Shown here one piece after another: positions 10,213 through 22,997 of a stretch of DNA of 64,000 nt. A program made the translations under genes and the position numbers. The notes below the pieces were generated by a model. The model was not told the origin of the DNA. It did not search any database and saw nothing but the letters and a program-made list of their open reading frames with translations. The stretch is from assembly GCA_007115705.1 (NCBI GenBank), contig QXEO01000149.1, forward strand, positions 1,623,324-1,687,323, given 5' to 3'. Position 1 is the first letter of the stretch. Each line of letters starts with the position of its first letter. Source of the stretch: Dactylis glomerata. Taxonomy: Eukaryota > Streptophyta > Magnoliopsida > Poales > Poaceae.

Positions 10213-10656
10213 TTCGCATTTTCTGCGCCTAGCTCAAAGGCGTTAAAGAAAAGCACCCTTAGGAGATAACCCAATGTTTTTACTTTCAGTACTTTTTCTT
10301 TTATTTGAGTCCTGGAAGTTATTACTACTGTAATAACCGCTCCTTATCCTTTTTATTTCGTTTTTGTGCCAAGAGAAGCCTCTAATTTGAGTGAGGTAAG
10401 ATTTGGGGATGTTGCTGTCCTGAAACAGTTTTCGGTGCTGCACCGTAAAAATTCGTGAAAATTCTCTGTATATCTTTTGTACCTGCTATTTCTTGTGCAT
10501 ATGCCCCAGGTTATATCCAAACTTTCATTAGTTGAACACTTTTTGATTTGAGCAACAGAAAACCCTCTAAAAATTCGACCTTTATCAGCTATTCTGTTTT
10601 GACAGATTTCTGCCAATATTTGTGTTTGCCGCTTTATCGCTTTCTTTCTGAGTTCT
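10213..10656 (+). other. G internal non-coding region, left part
   Basis: Post-gag sequence shared, inverted, with C (about 35660-36110) and H (about 57240-57680), with blocks such as gcgcctagctcaaaggcg and taggagataacccaatg. A splice-donor-like gaggtaagat is at about 10394. No coding is seen. It ends at gttct (10652-10656), the left TSD of E. Confidence 0.7.
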
Positions 10657-12664
10657 TGTGGGGCCCCCAGATTAGCCATCCGGAATACCTAATATGCATA
10701 CAATTCACGATCCCAAGATCAGTATGTCGTGAATCCACATATCCGAGTTGATAACAGAATTACATCATCCTTTACAGTACCGAATAATATACTTACAGTT
10801 GTTCACATGACCAAGTATGATATTGCCACGCAGGGCAAGTTTACAATTAAGCAGCGGATACCAAGCAGCATTGATGACCCACGTCATGCGTACTACCCTA
10901 CAGGAAACTGACTGGGAGAAGTTCCTAGTTCGCACCGGCGTCGTCGTAACCTTTGTCATCTTCATTAGAGTCTTCCTCCAGGTCTGACCAAGTTAATAGC
11001 CAAGGACAAAGCCATGAGTACATTTTGAATTGTACTCGCAAACCATCTAAAGAGAGTGAACTGATATGCAGTTTAGCTATAGCAAGGAAAGGCTCTAAAC
11101 TAGTTTGCTTCTTTTCGAAAACATAGTTTCTCTTGTCGGTATAGCATGTCTTACGACATCTCTATATCCTTACTAAAGAAATCATTTAGAAAACCTTTTT
11201 AGTAAAATCTCTAGGAAAGGGGGGAACTCATTTGGTTTTCAAGAGAGAGCCGGTGGTCAATCAAACATGACCACCTTCCTTTATAAAACCAGGTCAATCA
11301 CACATGACCATTCTCCATTCCTTTGGCAGTACCATGCAAGTACTCCGAACCATAACCGTGCCATGGTAGTACCCTCCGAGTACTCCGTTCGGCACCTTTC
11401 TCAATTTTTTTTTCTTTTTGAAATCCACTTTTAAAACCAAAACTGCATTGGGCAATGCAGTGATCTTTCCAACCGTCCATGACCGAGGACTCGGCTATTC
11501 GAATAGGTTTACACTCTGCAGAGGTTGTACACTTTACCCACAATCATCCAGATACTCATCGTGTGGGCATCTTCCCCGCATAACATCATATGCCACGACA
11601 AGCACCCGATCAAAGCCTTTCGCTTATCTACCTTAGTACATGAATCTACCCTATCGAGTATGTACCTCCCCGGCACATCCTGGCAGTCTACCTCCACGTT
11701 CGAGCGTAACCCCAGTGCCACGTCAGGAGACCCATAGTGTCTTCTGGCCGGATAAATCCCTCACTGGATCTCGATTTACTATTTCCTATTTACTTGCGGC
11801 AATCCGGATTCCAGGGTACCGCATACCCTTATATAGTTATGAGACTCCCGTACTAAAATAAACAAACTACGAGCTAAGCCCCGTCCCATACCAGGGTAAT
11901 CGTGGTTGCACGGGTTAATTGTTCTGAACACTACAAAGAAACACCAATGTTTTTCTTATGAAACCAAACTTATCTCCAACTCTGGGATGTTCATCCCCAC
12001 CTTATTTTTAAAATCTCATTTCGGAATCCATCAATGGAATAGCTTCCTATTCCAAGGTTTTCGAAGTCGTTTTCAAATATCCCAACTGAGTGTTCCCAAC
12101 CTAGAGTTTTGCTCCACTACAAGGTTTTCCAGAGGCCATGATGCTACCCATCAAGCTAATAACCCAGGGGATAAGTAGGTGTCGAGAGGGTGTCATCCAT
12201 GAGGATGATAACAAATGACTTGTGGAGCCAAGTCACCAATAATTGCTATCTAGAGGTGATAACATTATAAAATCATGCAATTTCATAAGCATTTATAAAA
12301 CATGCAATAAGTAAAACTAGGATCAGATATGAATCAAGTTTAGATGGCTTGCCTTGATTGGCTACTCCCTGGTCTTGTTCTTCCTGGTACTCAAAGACTT
12401 CTCCTTCCTCCGCACACTCTTTGTTCAATTCTATCGCCGGAAAAATAATAACACACAATAAGCATACATGCATACACAAATCACAAGCACTTCATCACTC
12501 AACATCACATAATCAAAGAGTATCAGAAACAAACATGTTTAGAATCTAAAATAAGATTTCATAGATTTTTAGTAGCAAGTTAATCCTATTAAAACTAGGG
12601 TTTTTCAAACATAGCAAGCTCCACACCACTTCACCTCAAACAAGCATGCAGGTGGTCACATAGG
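10657..12664 (-). repeat. E, left part
   Basis: LTR sequence from the E terminus to the left TSD of B (atagg, 12660-12664). It is AT-rich without coding. The conserved palindrome block is at 11475-11540. Confidence 0.7.
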
Positions 12665-14351
12665 TGTAACACCCCCGAATTTATCACAAATTCGAAGTGC
12701 CCGTTATGTATTCCACCACAATCCCAGAATCATTGTTGTGATACACATAACGTAATTGGTAACCAGTTCCATAGACATTACAATACGATGGTTCAAATAC
12801 AATGGTCATAGTGACCAAGTTCATATTACAACACAACATAGCAGCGGAAATAACGTCTTCGGGTCCATGCCGTCACCCTACAGGCAATGGCGACTCAGGA
12901 GACGATCTTAGTTCTGATACTCTTCTTCATAACCTTCCTCCGGATACTCTTCCCCATAGTCTGGCCAAGTTGATAGCCAGGGACACAGCCATGAGTACAT
13001 TGGATGCACTCGCAAACCATCTTAGAAATGAAATGATGAAGTAGATATGCAAGGTTGGTAGGGTAGACTAAGCACTAAGTTTATTTGCAAAAGCTAGTTT
13101 TATTTCCCAAGAAGGTTCATTATTTAGAGAAGAGGATTTAATTCTCTAAGTAAATTTAAAGAGGAACTTCAAGGGTGTCAACATCCATGTCAAGTCAAGT
13201 CATTCACCAAGTTCATCATGAGTTGTTTACATTCTTGACAAAAGTCAAGTACAGCTTGCCAACTGTCCATGACCGCGGACGCGGATATTCGAATAGTTTT
13301 GAAACCTCTGCAGAGGGGTACACTTTACCCACAAGATTCGATACATCTGCCGGGAGAAATCCACAGATCGTCATACACAAAGTATGCGAGGTTCAGATAA
13401 TCAAACAAACTCTTTCACTTGTCTACTCTAGTATAGGATCCTTCCCTAAGAGTCCATTTTGGCACTCATAGTTTTGCCCGCTACAGGATGCTGTATGAAT
13501 GGAAATTTCCACCCGGTTCAGAAGTACCCGCGCACGGTGCACTTCTATAAAGGATGATACAAGGCCTCCCATACTAGAACAAACAAACTACGGACTAAGC
13601 CCCTTCCCATTTAGGGGTAATGTGGTCGTACGGTAATGGTTGGCTCACATGGTACATCACTTATTATCATTTAGCAAATACATTCCATAGTCCTTAGTCA
13701 AGATTATTTTCCTTCATAAAACCATCATGTAGGAGAAATCTTCAATTCAAGTTTTCAAGTTCATGTCACCAACTTCAAATAGGGTTCCCCTTATAGATGG
13801 CCTCAATTTTATTAGCGACTAAGCAACTACATTGAGTGATGTTTAAAACTAAGGGAAATCTTGGATAAACTCAGCTTGATGCTCTTGTTAAGCAAGATAT
13901 CACTACACAACTATCATTCTACTCTAGCAATTCAATCATGCAATTTACTTAAAACAAGTGGAATGCAATAGTAAAGCTAGGCATTTGGAGTATGATTCAA
14001 AAGATGGCTTGCCTTGGTTGGCAAAGTGTCCGGGGTAGTCTTCTTCTTCTTGATAAAATTCCCCTTCAATATCCTCCTCAGCAACACTAGCGTCTAATAA
14101 CGAATAAACACAAGGCACACAATCACTACACAATGCTAACCACATTCCAAGCACACATACATGTTTTCAAACAATAGAGTTCCTGTTGGATTTTATTTGA
14201 ATTGGGTTGCAAGTTTTTCTTCCAAGTTTTCATCAAGTGTGGAAGTTAGATTTTCTACCATGTGCCATGTGTTGTTTACTTTTTAAGTATGGGTATGAAA
14301 CTAGGGTATTAGGGCTAGTTCAAGTGGAGATTGACTAATTAAGTAAATTGG
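12665..14351 (-). repeat. B 3' LTR, part 1 (distal)
   Basis: It matches the uninterrupted B 5' LTR from 43966. A splits it at attgg (14347-14351), and the LTR resumes at 27600. Confidence 0.93.
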
Positions 14352-17300
14352 TGTAACACCCGAATTTCCAGAAATTCAAAGTGCCCGTTATGTATTCCAC
14401 CACAATCCCAGAATCATTGTTGTGATACACATAACGTAGTTGGTAACCAGTTCCATAGACATTACAATACGAATAGTTCAAATACAATGGTCATAGTGAC
14501 CAAGTTCATATTACAATACAATATAGCAGTGGAAATAACGTCTTTGGGTCCATGCCTTCACCCTACAGGCAATGGCGACTCAGGAGATGATCTTAGTTCT
14601 GGTACTCTTCTTCATAACCTTCCTCCGGATAATCTTCCCCATAGTCTGGCCAAGTTGATAGCCAGGGACACAGCCATGAGTACATTGGATGCACTCGCAA
14701 ACCATCTTATAAACAAAATGATGAAGTAGATATGCAAGGTTGATATGGTGGACTAAGCACTAAGTTTATTTGCAAAAGCTAGTTTTATTTCCCAAGAATG
14801 TTCATTAGTAGAGAAGAAGATTTAATTCTCTAAGTTCAATCTAGAGAGGAACTTCAAGTGTTGGTCAACATCAATGTCAAGTCAAGTCATTCATTCACCA
14901 AGTTCACCATAATTTGTTATCATTCTTGACAAAAGTCAAGTACAGCTTGCCAACTGTCCATGACCGCGGACGCGGCTATTCGAATAGTTTTGAAACCTCT
15001 GCAGAGGGGTACACTTTACCCACAAGATTCGATACATCTGCCGGGATAAATCCACGGATCGTCATACACAAAGTATGCGGGGTTCAGATAATCAAACAAA
15101 CTCTTTCACTTGCTCACTCTAGTATAGGATCCTTCCCTAGAGCCCGAGATACGGAATCCCTGTTCTGGCGCCTCTAGTTTTGCCCGCTCCGGAGTGCCGG
15201 ATGAATGGAATTTCCACTCGGTTCAGAAGTACCCGCGCACGGTGCACTTCTATAAAGGATGATACAAGACCTCCCATACTAGGGTAAACAAGCTACGGAC
15301 TAAGCCCCTTCCCATTTAGGGGTAATGTGGTCGTACGGTATGGTTGGCTCACATAGTACATCACTAATTATCAATTGCAAATACATTCCATAGTCCTTAG
15401 TCAAGATTATTTTCCTTCATAAAACCATCATGTAGGAGAAATCTCCAATTCAAGTTGTCAAGTTCAAGTCACCAATTTTAAATAGGGTTCCCCTTATGGA
15501 TGGCCTCAACGTTATTAGCGACTAAGCAACTATATAGAGTGATGATACCACTAAGTAAGTTAGGATGAACTCAGCTTGATACTCTTGCTAAGCAAGGTAT
15601 CACTACACCACTATCACTCTAAAGTAGCAATTCAATCATGCAATTTATTAAAAAAAATAAGTAGAATGCAATAGGAAAACTAGGCATTTGGAGTATGATT
15701 CAAAAGATGGCTTGCCTTGGTTGGCAAAGTGTACTGGGTAGTCTTCTTCTTCTTGATAGAATCCCCCCTCAAAATCCTCCTCAGCAACACTAGCGTCTAA
15801 TAACGAATAAACACAACACACACAATCACTAAATAATACTAACAACATTCCAAACACACATACTTGTTTTCAAACAATAAGGTTCATGTTGGATTTTATT
15901 GAATTGGTTTGCAAGTTTTCTTCCAAGTTTTCATTACGTGTGCAAGCTAGATTTTTCCACCAAGTGCTAAGTGTTGATCACTTTCTTAACATTGGTATGC
16001 GGCTAGGGTATTAAGGCTAGTTCAAGAGGAGAGTGATTAACTAGGGGGTTGTTAGTGGGGGTCACTATCAAAACTAAGTGTTCAATAAGATCTATCATTT
16101 TATGCTACCATTACAATTGGATTAGAAGTTAATGGAGGGTACTAACAAGGTTGTAGTTGAAGGAGAATGAACTAACAGTGTATAAGTTGAATAGTGAGGG
16201 CCTAAGCCAAGTTTAAAAATTTTTAGAAGGTTGAGACAAATTTTCTAAAATTTTCCTAAGATAAGTAGGGCTACGGTTAAAGTATTCTTAGTGAATTTGA
16301 TAACTAACTCAACTTGAATTATAACCAAAACCAGTGGCTAGATTATTTCCTCAGCTTTCCAACGAGTATTTATTTGCGAAAAACGGACTTGTAAAACTAT
16401 GGGAAATTTCATTTGAAATTCATCTCTGAAACGAAATTGAAACGAGCGGGAAAAATTAAAATCTTAACGGACCGAAACTTAACGAGGCTGGGCCTCACTT
16501 CGGATTGTTCCGAACGGGCCAAGGAATCCGTCAGCCTGGCCCAAGGGCACGTCCTAGGCGCGAAAAAAAAATTCTAACCGGCGGGACCCATCGGTCAGCG
16601 CACTAAAAAGCGAATCGGTACGGGGCTTTTCTGGCCGTCCGATTAGCCACGATCCGGCGGCCAGGGCGCGTCGTCTCACCGGGGAAGGATCGGGGGGAGA
16701 GAGGAAGAGCTGGGAGGTGGCGGCGCTGGGATGGCTCACCGGAGAGGGGCGGGTCGACGGTGGGGTGCACTGGCGGTGGAGGAGGGTCTTCTCGGCCACC
16801 TCCTACAAGCGGTGCGTCCGGGGAGGCTCTAGTTCGCCGGAGCCAGAGGCGCCCGTGGCGATGGGCTGCGGGAGCGGCTTCGCCGACGAGCTCGAACGGT
16901 GGAGAGGGAGACGCGGGGATGTTATCTGGGAGGCTTCTACCAGTGGTGTGAGCTCCATGGCGAGCCCCTCGGGGTTTAAATAGGCCAGGAGGCTGGGGGC
17001 GGGGGTGACCCGATGGTGGTCGGTGCAGGCATCTGGCGGCGTGCAATGGGTCAATGCCAGGCGCGGCGGCCGGGGGAACGTGCTGGCGTGCGCGGCTTAG
17101 CACTGTTGATAGGTCATGCGCGTGCTGGCGTGCTGGGCAGGGCCGGGGTGAGGCAGAGAGATGTGGGGGGGGGGGTCCGGTACCTTCTTCCTCTTTCTTC
17201 CATGCCTCACGGCCAGGGTCCGGGCTGGAGCAGTGGGGGTTCGACAGCGGAGAGGCTAGGAGACGTCGTCGGGTACGGCTACAGGTACGGCGACGTACGG

Positions 17301-17947
17301 CGGCGGCGTCAGCCATAGTAGGTTTAGGTTTTTCTGAAATCGGTTTCACAGGTGTTCGACGAAATGCCTGAACCAACTCAAAATTCAAATTTTTGAAATC
17401 TGCCACCGTGGGTTGTCAAGGTATTCCACAAGGACTCCAAAACTATTTTTGTTCTGAAGAAAGAAAAGGTTTTGCAAAAATTTGAATTCGAAATTTGGGT
17501 TGGTCACTGATTCAGATTCTGATTTTAGCAGATGTTTTAGTGGGGTTATGATCTAAATTTTGGTTTGAGAATTCTTGGTTGAGTAAGTAGATAGTTTGGT
17601 CTTGCTAACCCAACTGATCCAACCTTCAGTTGAGTTGGGGATTTCTTAATCTAGAAGTCCAAAGTAGGGTAGTGGTTAACTTTTTCTAGATCATCTTTTC
17701 TTCTCACTTCTTTGTTTCTTTTGCTTCTGGTTTCTTTAGTCCTTGCTTTTCATCTCTAATAAGTATGCTAGTTAAGACTTTCTCATCTCAACCACACACA
17801 ACAACAAATCATACACATGAAATCATAAAACACCATGTATTTGAAATACTATGCATGCATACGATAAGAGATAATTTTTTTTATCTTGGCTCAAAATTTG
17901 GCACTTGACTTAATAAGAGATAGATTACAAATTTTTGAGTTGTTACA
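14352..17947 (-). repeat. A 3' LTR
   Basis: Ends TGTAACACC/TGTTACA on the + view. It holds a GC-rich, CpG-rich stretch (about 16480-17330) around the TATA-like box and the conserved palindrome block (14956-15010). Confidence 0.95.
16975..16982 (-). promoter_or_regulatory. TATA-like box in A 3' LTR
   Basis: On - it reads tatttaaa, followed by a cccc-rich stretch. The 5' LTR has the same at 26622-26629. The aligned site in B is a stronger tataaaaa (28508-28515 and 46546-46553), which supports a promoter position. Confidence 0.5.
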
Positions 17948-17966
17948 ATCTTCCCCCCTTAAAAAG
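17948..17966 (-). other. A polypurine tract
   Basis: On - the sequence aaggggggaagat abuts the 3' LTR. B has the same tract at 29478-29496. Confidence 0.8.
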
Positions 17967-17990
17967 AATCTCGTCCTCGAGATTCACTAA

Positions 17991-20900
17991 CTAAGAACTG
18001 AAAAGATTGGGAAATTCTTTCTGAAGGTAATCTTCTCGTTCCCAAGTGGCTTCATCTTCTGTGTGATTGCTCCACTGAACTTTCAGAAACTTGATGCTAC
18101 GGGTTCGAGTGGTTCGATATGCTTCCTCGAGGATACGGGTAGGCACTTCACGATAGGTCAAATCTTTGTTGAGATCCACAGAACGGTGATCAATATTCTT
18201 GAAGATCTCTGGCTTCTCCGGAACTTCCAGACATTTCCGAAGTAAAGACACGTGAAAAACATCGTGCACTTCAGATAGTTCAGGGGGCATTTCCAACTGG
18301 TAAGACACTTCTCCTCGGCGGCCTAGTATCTTGAAGGGTCCAATATACCTTGGTGCAAGCTTTCCTTTGACTCGGAATCTCTGCATTCCCTTGAGAGGTG
18401 ACACTCTAAGATAGACAAAATCCCCAATCTTGAAGGTCAGTTCTCTACGTCTCTTGTCAGCATAACTCTTCTGTCTAGACTGGGCTGCCTTGAGGTATTC
18501 GCGGATCATGTGAACCTTCTCCTCAGCTTCTTGCAGAATGTCAGGTCCAAATATCTTACTGTCTCCAGTCTCAGACCAATTCAAAGGGGTACGACACTTT
18601 CTTCCATATAAAGCTTCAAATGGGGCCATTTGCAAACTGGCTTGATAACTGTTGTTGTAGGAAAACTCCGCGAAAGGCAGACAATCTTCCCACTTAGCTC
18701 CATAGGCTAGAACACAGGCTCTCAACATATCTTCAAGTATTTGATTTACTCTTTCAGTCTGTCCATCAGTCTGAGGGTGGTAAGCTGTGCTAAAGGCTAA
18801 TTTGGTTCCTAAGGCTTGATGCAAACTTCTCCAGAATCTTGAGGTAAATTGGGTACCTCGATCAGAGATTATGGTTTTAGGAACTCCATGCAAACTAACA
18901 ATTCTGGATAGATAAAGGTCTGCCAGCTGTCCTGATGTATAAGTGGTCTTGACAGGAATAAAGTGGGCAACTTTGGTCAGTCTATCCACAATGACCCAGA
19001 TAGAGTCATTTCCGCGGCTAGACCTTGGAAATCCAGTGATGAAATCCATTCCAACTGATTCCCACTTCCATTCCGGAACTTGCAAAGGTTGCAGCAGTCC
19101 AGCAGGACGTTGATGTTCAGCCTTGACTCTTTGACAAATATCACACTTGGATATGGCCCCCTTCTTTTCAGCTTATTTTCCAGATTCTCCCAGAAGCTAC
19201 CCTCCACCAGCTTCTCCCAGAATCTCGTTTCTAAAATTTTCACAACAATCTAGATTAGTCTTCCCAATACTTATCTAGATTGTTGTGCAAATTTTAGAAA
19301 CGAGATTCTGGGAGAAGCTGGTGGAGGGTAGCTTCTGGGAGAATCTGGAAAATAAGCTGAAAAGAAGGGGGGCCTATGAACGTTGCAATGTCACGCTTCA
19401 TTCCATGCCACCAAAACTGTTCCTTTAAATCTTGATACATCTTGGTTCCTCCGGGGTGGATGGAGTAAGGTGTCTCGTGGGCTTCCTTCATAATAACTTC
19501 CTTCAGTTCTGAATCAGCAGGCACACAAATACGTCCTTTATACCAGAGAACTCCTTGATCATCTTCCTCAAATCCTGGCACCTTGCCGGAACTAATTCTG
19601 CGCTTAATTCCATCAATACTCTCATTTCCCTTCTGGGCTTCCTTGATTTGGCTCATCAAGGTGGGTTGAAACTCAAGGTTGGCTAAGAATCCTTGGCTGA
19701 CTAGTTCCAATCCAAATTTCTCAAACTCTTGGTGCAACATAGGTTGCTCCTCCTTGATCATCATATTCAAGGTGCATGGCTTCCTACTCAATGCATCGGC
19801 CACTACATTGGCCTTACCGGGGTGGTAATGAATCTCCAAATCATAATCCTTGATTAACTCTATCCATCTTCTTTGTCTCATGTTCAATTCCTTCTGAGTG
19901 AAAATATACTTCAAACTCTTGTGATCAGTGTAGATCTCGCAACGGTTACCCATAAGATAGTGCCTCCAGGTCTTCAAGGCTAGAACTACGGCTGCTAACT
20001 CCAGATCATGGGTTGGATAGTTTTCTTCATGAGGTCGAAGCTGCCGGGAGAGGTATGCTATGACCTTGCCTTCTTGCATTAACACACAACCAAGTCCAAG
20101 TTTGGAAGCATCGCAATAGACATCAAAGTTTTTGGTGATATCGGGCATGGTTAGGACGGGTGCGGTTACTAATCGCTTCTTGAGCTCTTGAAAACTCTCT
20201 TCACACTTAGGGGTCCATTCAAACTTCTTGTCCTTCTTCAACAGTTGGGTCATGGGCCTGGCAATGCTTGAAAATCCTTCAACAAATTTGCGGTAATATC
20301 CTGCTAATCCGAGAAAACCTCTAACTTCAGTTTGAGTGGTAGGGGCTTCCCATTCCATGACTGATTTGATCTTCTTTGGGTCCACTGAAACTCCTCCAGC
20401 TGATAATACATGGCCTAAAAATCCAACTTCCTTCAACCAAAACTCACACTTACTAAACTTGGCATATAGCTGATGCTCTCTCAGGGTCTCTAAGATTAAT
20501 CTCAAATGGGTTGCATGCTCTTCTTCGGACTTGGAATAAATAAGGATGTCATCAATGAAGACAACCACAAACTTATCCAAAAACTCCATGAAAACCTTAT
20601 TCATGAGATTCATGAAATAGGCAGGGGCATTGGTTAATCCAAAGGACATTACGGTGTACTCATACAATCCGTATCGGGTAGTGAAGGCTGTTTTGGGTAT
20701 ATCAGTTGCACGGACCTTCAGTTGATGGTATCCAGTTCTAAGGTCTATCTTTGAGAAGACTTGAGCTCCAGTCAATTGGTCAAACAGATCATCAATCTTT
20801 GGGAGAGGGTTCTTATTCTTGATGGTAACATCATTTAGCTTGCGGTAATCAATGCACAGTCGGCTGGAACCGTCACTTTTATCCACAAATAAGACAGGTG

Positions 20901-22749
20901 ATCTCCAAGCAGATGAACTTGGCTGAATCAATCCCTTACTCAAAAGGTCATCCAATTGCTTCTTTAACTCTACTAACTCAGCTGGGTTCATACGATAGGG
21001 TCGTTGGGCTATAGGTCCAGTTCTGGGGATAAGCTCAATGATAAACTCAATATCCCGATCTGGTGGCATTCCGGGTAGCTCATCGGGAAAAACATCCGGG
21101 TATTCACAGACGATTGGAACTTGCTCTAAAGTTGGTCCTGAGATACTCTTATGACATCTGGTGGTTTGGGGTGGTTTTACGGACACATGTTTTACTACAA
21201 TTCCAGTGCTACTCTTCATGGTGATGGTCTTCTTGGCACAATCTATCACTCCTTGATGGGAAGACATCCAATTCATACCAAGAACTACTTCCAAACCTTT
21301 AGTTCCCAACACTATCAAATTGGCTAAGAAAGCTATTCCATGAATTTCTATGGGAACTGCCAAACAGTTCCACTCAGCCCTTGTTGTTGACCCAGGTATT
21401 TGTACTAACATGGCATGTTTCATAGGTGTTGGTTGAAGTCCACTTTTATCAACAAATAACTTAGTAACAAACGAGTGTGAAGCTCCAGAATCAAACAGAA
21501 CTCTTGCAGGAACTGAATTAATAGGGAACATACCAAGCACAACGTCGGTTGCTTCCTGAGCTTCTTCAACATTCATGTGATTCAGACGGCCTCGAGGGTG
21601 AGGCTGGTTCCTTGGTGGATAATTCTTGCCATTTCCAACACGGCGCTGTTGCTGAGCAGGAGCAGTGGTCTTGGATGCATCATTCAGCTTCTTAGGGCAT
21701 TCATTGGAGTAGTGCCCCTTGATTCCGCACTCATAGCAGGTAACTCCAGACTTGTCACCAGACTTGGGCAGCGCAGGTGCGCCATTTGGCCTTGGAGTAT
21801 TGGGGTTGAAATTGTTGCCAGTAGGTCTTGGAGGTGTATGGTTGAAGTTATTGCCGGTCCGACGGTTGGGAAAGTTGGGACGTGGGGCAGGTGCAGGTGG
21901 CCTCATAGGTCTAGGGGCAAAACCCGTAGGTGGATTTCCCCTTGGCTTCTGCGAGTTGCTTGAGTTGCCTTGATACATCATACGGCGCTTGCGGTTCTCT
22001 GCAGTTTGCTTGAGTTTGCCTTCCATCTGAATGGCAGAGTCAACCAATGACTCCAGGTCGGCAAAGGGAATGCTGACCAAGACACATTGCATCTCATCAT
22101 GAAGTCCATTCAGAAACCTTTCTTGCTTCTTCTCATTGGTGTTGGTGTCATCTGGGGCATACCTAGACAAGGTAAGGAACTTGTCACGGTAGTCAACCAC
22201 AGATAGGGAACCTTGCTTCAGATTTCTGAACTCATCTCTCATCCTTTTAACTAATCCCAAAGGAACATGGGCTTTGCTTAACTTGCTCTTGAACTCCTCC
22301 CAAGGCATCACATACCCTTGGGCTTGCATTGCACGAGTGCTATCCCACCAAGCACTTGCGGCTCCAGCAAGATAGTGGGTGGTGTACAAAACCTTCTCAT
22401 GTTCGCCAACTCCGGCGACTGCCAAATTGTTCTCCATGGTGCGAAGCCAGTCATCAGCATCTAAGGGTTCTTCAGACTTAGTGAACATAGGTGGGTTGGT
22501 GTTTTGGAAACTCCTTAACTTGGAGCGGTGATCACCATTGCCATTGTTTTCTCCTTCACCATGGCCATTTCCATTGCCATTGTTGTGGTTCATTGCCATC
22601 TGAGCTAGCTGCTGAAGAGTGGCCAAGTTAGCTTGGCGCTCAGCTCGGGCTGCTTCCCGGTCTTCCATGATCAACCTTAGCAGTTGTGCTACTTCCGGGT
22701 TCGGGGGTGGGGGTGCTCGCGGCATCTGAAGATAATGGGTGTAAGACAA
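17991..22749 (-). pseudogene. A gag-pol polyprotein, split by a MITE
   Basis: One frame from ATG 22749 runs ~1,125 codons to the MITE. Gag core is at residues ~97-225. The zinc knuckle is C338-C341-H346-C351, protease D420-S-G, RT with DLRTGYHQ (669-676) and FIDD (731-734), RNase H D880 and D942. After the MITE the frame (offset by one) continues through the rest of the integrase zinc finger and a DD35E core; in the 364-codon piece starting at 19085 these are D14, D75 and E111. A C-terminal chromodomain (~308-364 of that piece) ends at the TAG at 17991. The protein would make virus-like particles, copy the RNA and integrate; chromodomains of this clade bias insertion to heterochromatin. Apart from the MITE no break is seen. 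No internal stop separates gag from pol, typical of Tekay elements. Confidence 0.92.
19155..19374. mobile_element. 220-bp hairpin MITE in A pol
   Basis: Starts GGCCCCCTTCTTTTCAGC and ends GCTGAAAAGAAGGGGGGCC. The ~100-bp arms are near-perfect inverted repeats around a ~20-bp loop. It is flanked by TAT (19152-19154 and 19375-19377). B's orthologous site (about 30682-30690) has a single uninterrupted tatgaacg, so the empty site is visible in the same window. A 3-bp TSD and a G/C-rich terminus fit a Tourist-like PIF/Harbinger MITE, though TAT is not the usual TWA target. It has no coding capacity. Confidence 0.88.
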
Positions 22750-22997
22750 GAGGGAAAAACTAATTGCTAAGATTTAAATGTAACATATATGATGCAATTT
22801 TTTCTTACTAAGGCCTTAAGGGCCAAATTCATATTTCATTCAACAAACATCAAACATACCACACATACGAGTTCACACATTACAAATGGTTTACATCAAC
22901 CATTGCGACTCGTCTACTAGAGAGGGGGATACAACTCACACCTACACGAAGTGACTTAAAAGTGAACTCATACTAGATAACACGGGGCTCTCCAACT
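22750..22997 (-). other. A spacer between pre-gag ORF and gag
   Basis: About 250 bp without an open frame. B has a closely similar spacer at 42719-42967. Confidence 0.6.

Noticed and set aside
10213..10656. Spliced intron in element G
   Set aside because: One donor-like gaggtaagat is present, but no convincing acceptor joins it to a coding exon, and G has no downstream ORF.
12802..13044. 80-codon + frame seen four times (also 14487, 24133, 44103)
   Set aside because: It lies antisense in the A and B LTRs; the recurrence is only LTR repetition.
16603..17406. 267-codon Pro/Arg/Ser-rich frame on - in A's 3' LTR (also 26250-27053 in the 5' LTR)
   Set aside because: It spans the TATA-like box, is low-complexity and GC-driven, has overlapping open frames on both strands, and B's LTRs do not keep it as one frame.
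19155..19374. Factor-independent terminator or structured RNA gene
   Set aside because: The hairpin has a TSD and an empty orthologous site, so it is a MITE insertion.
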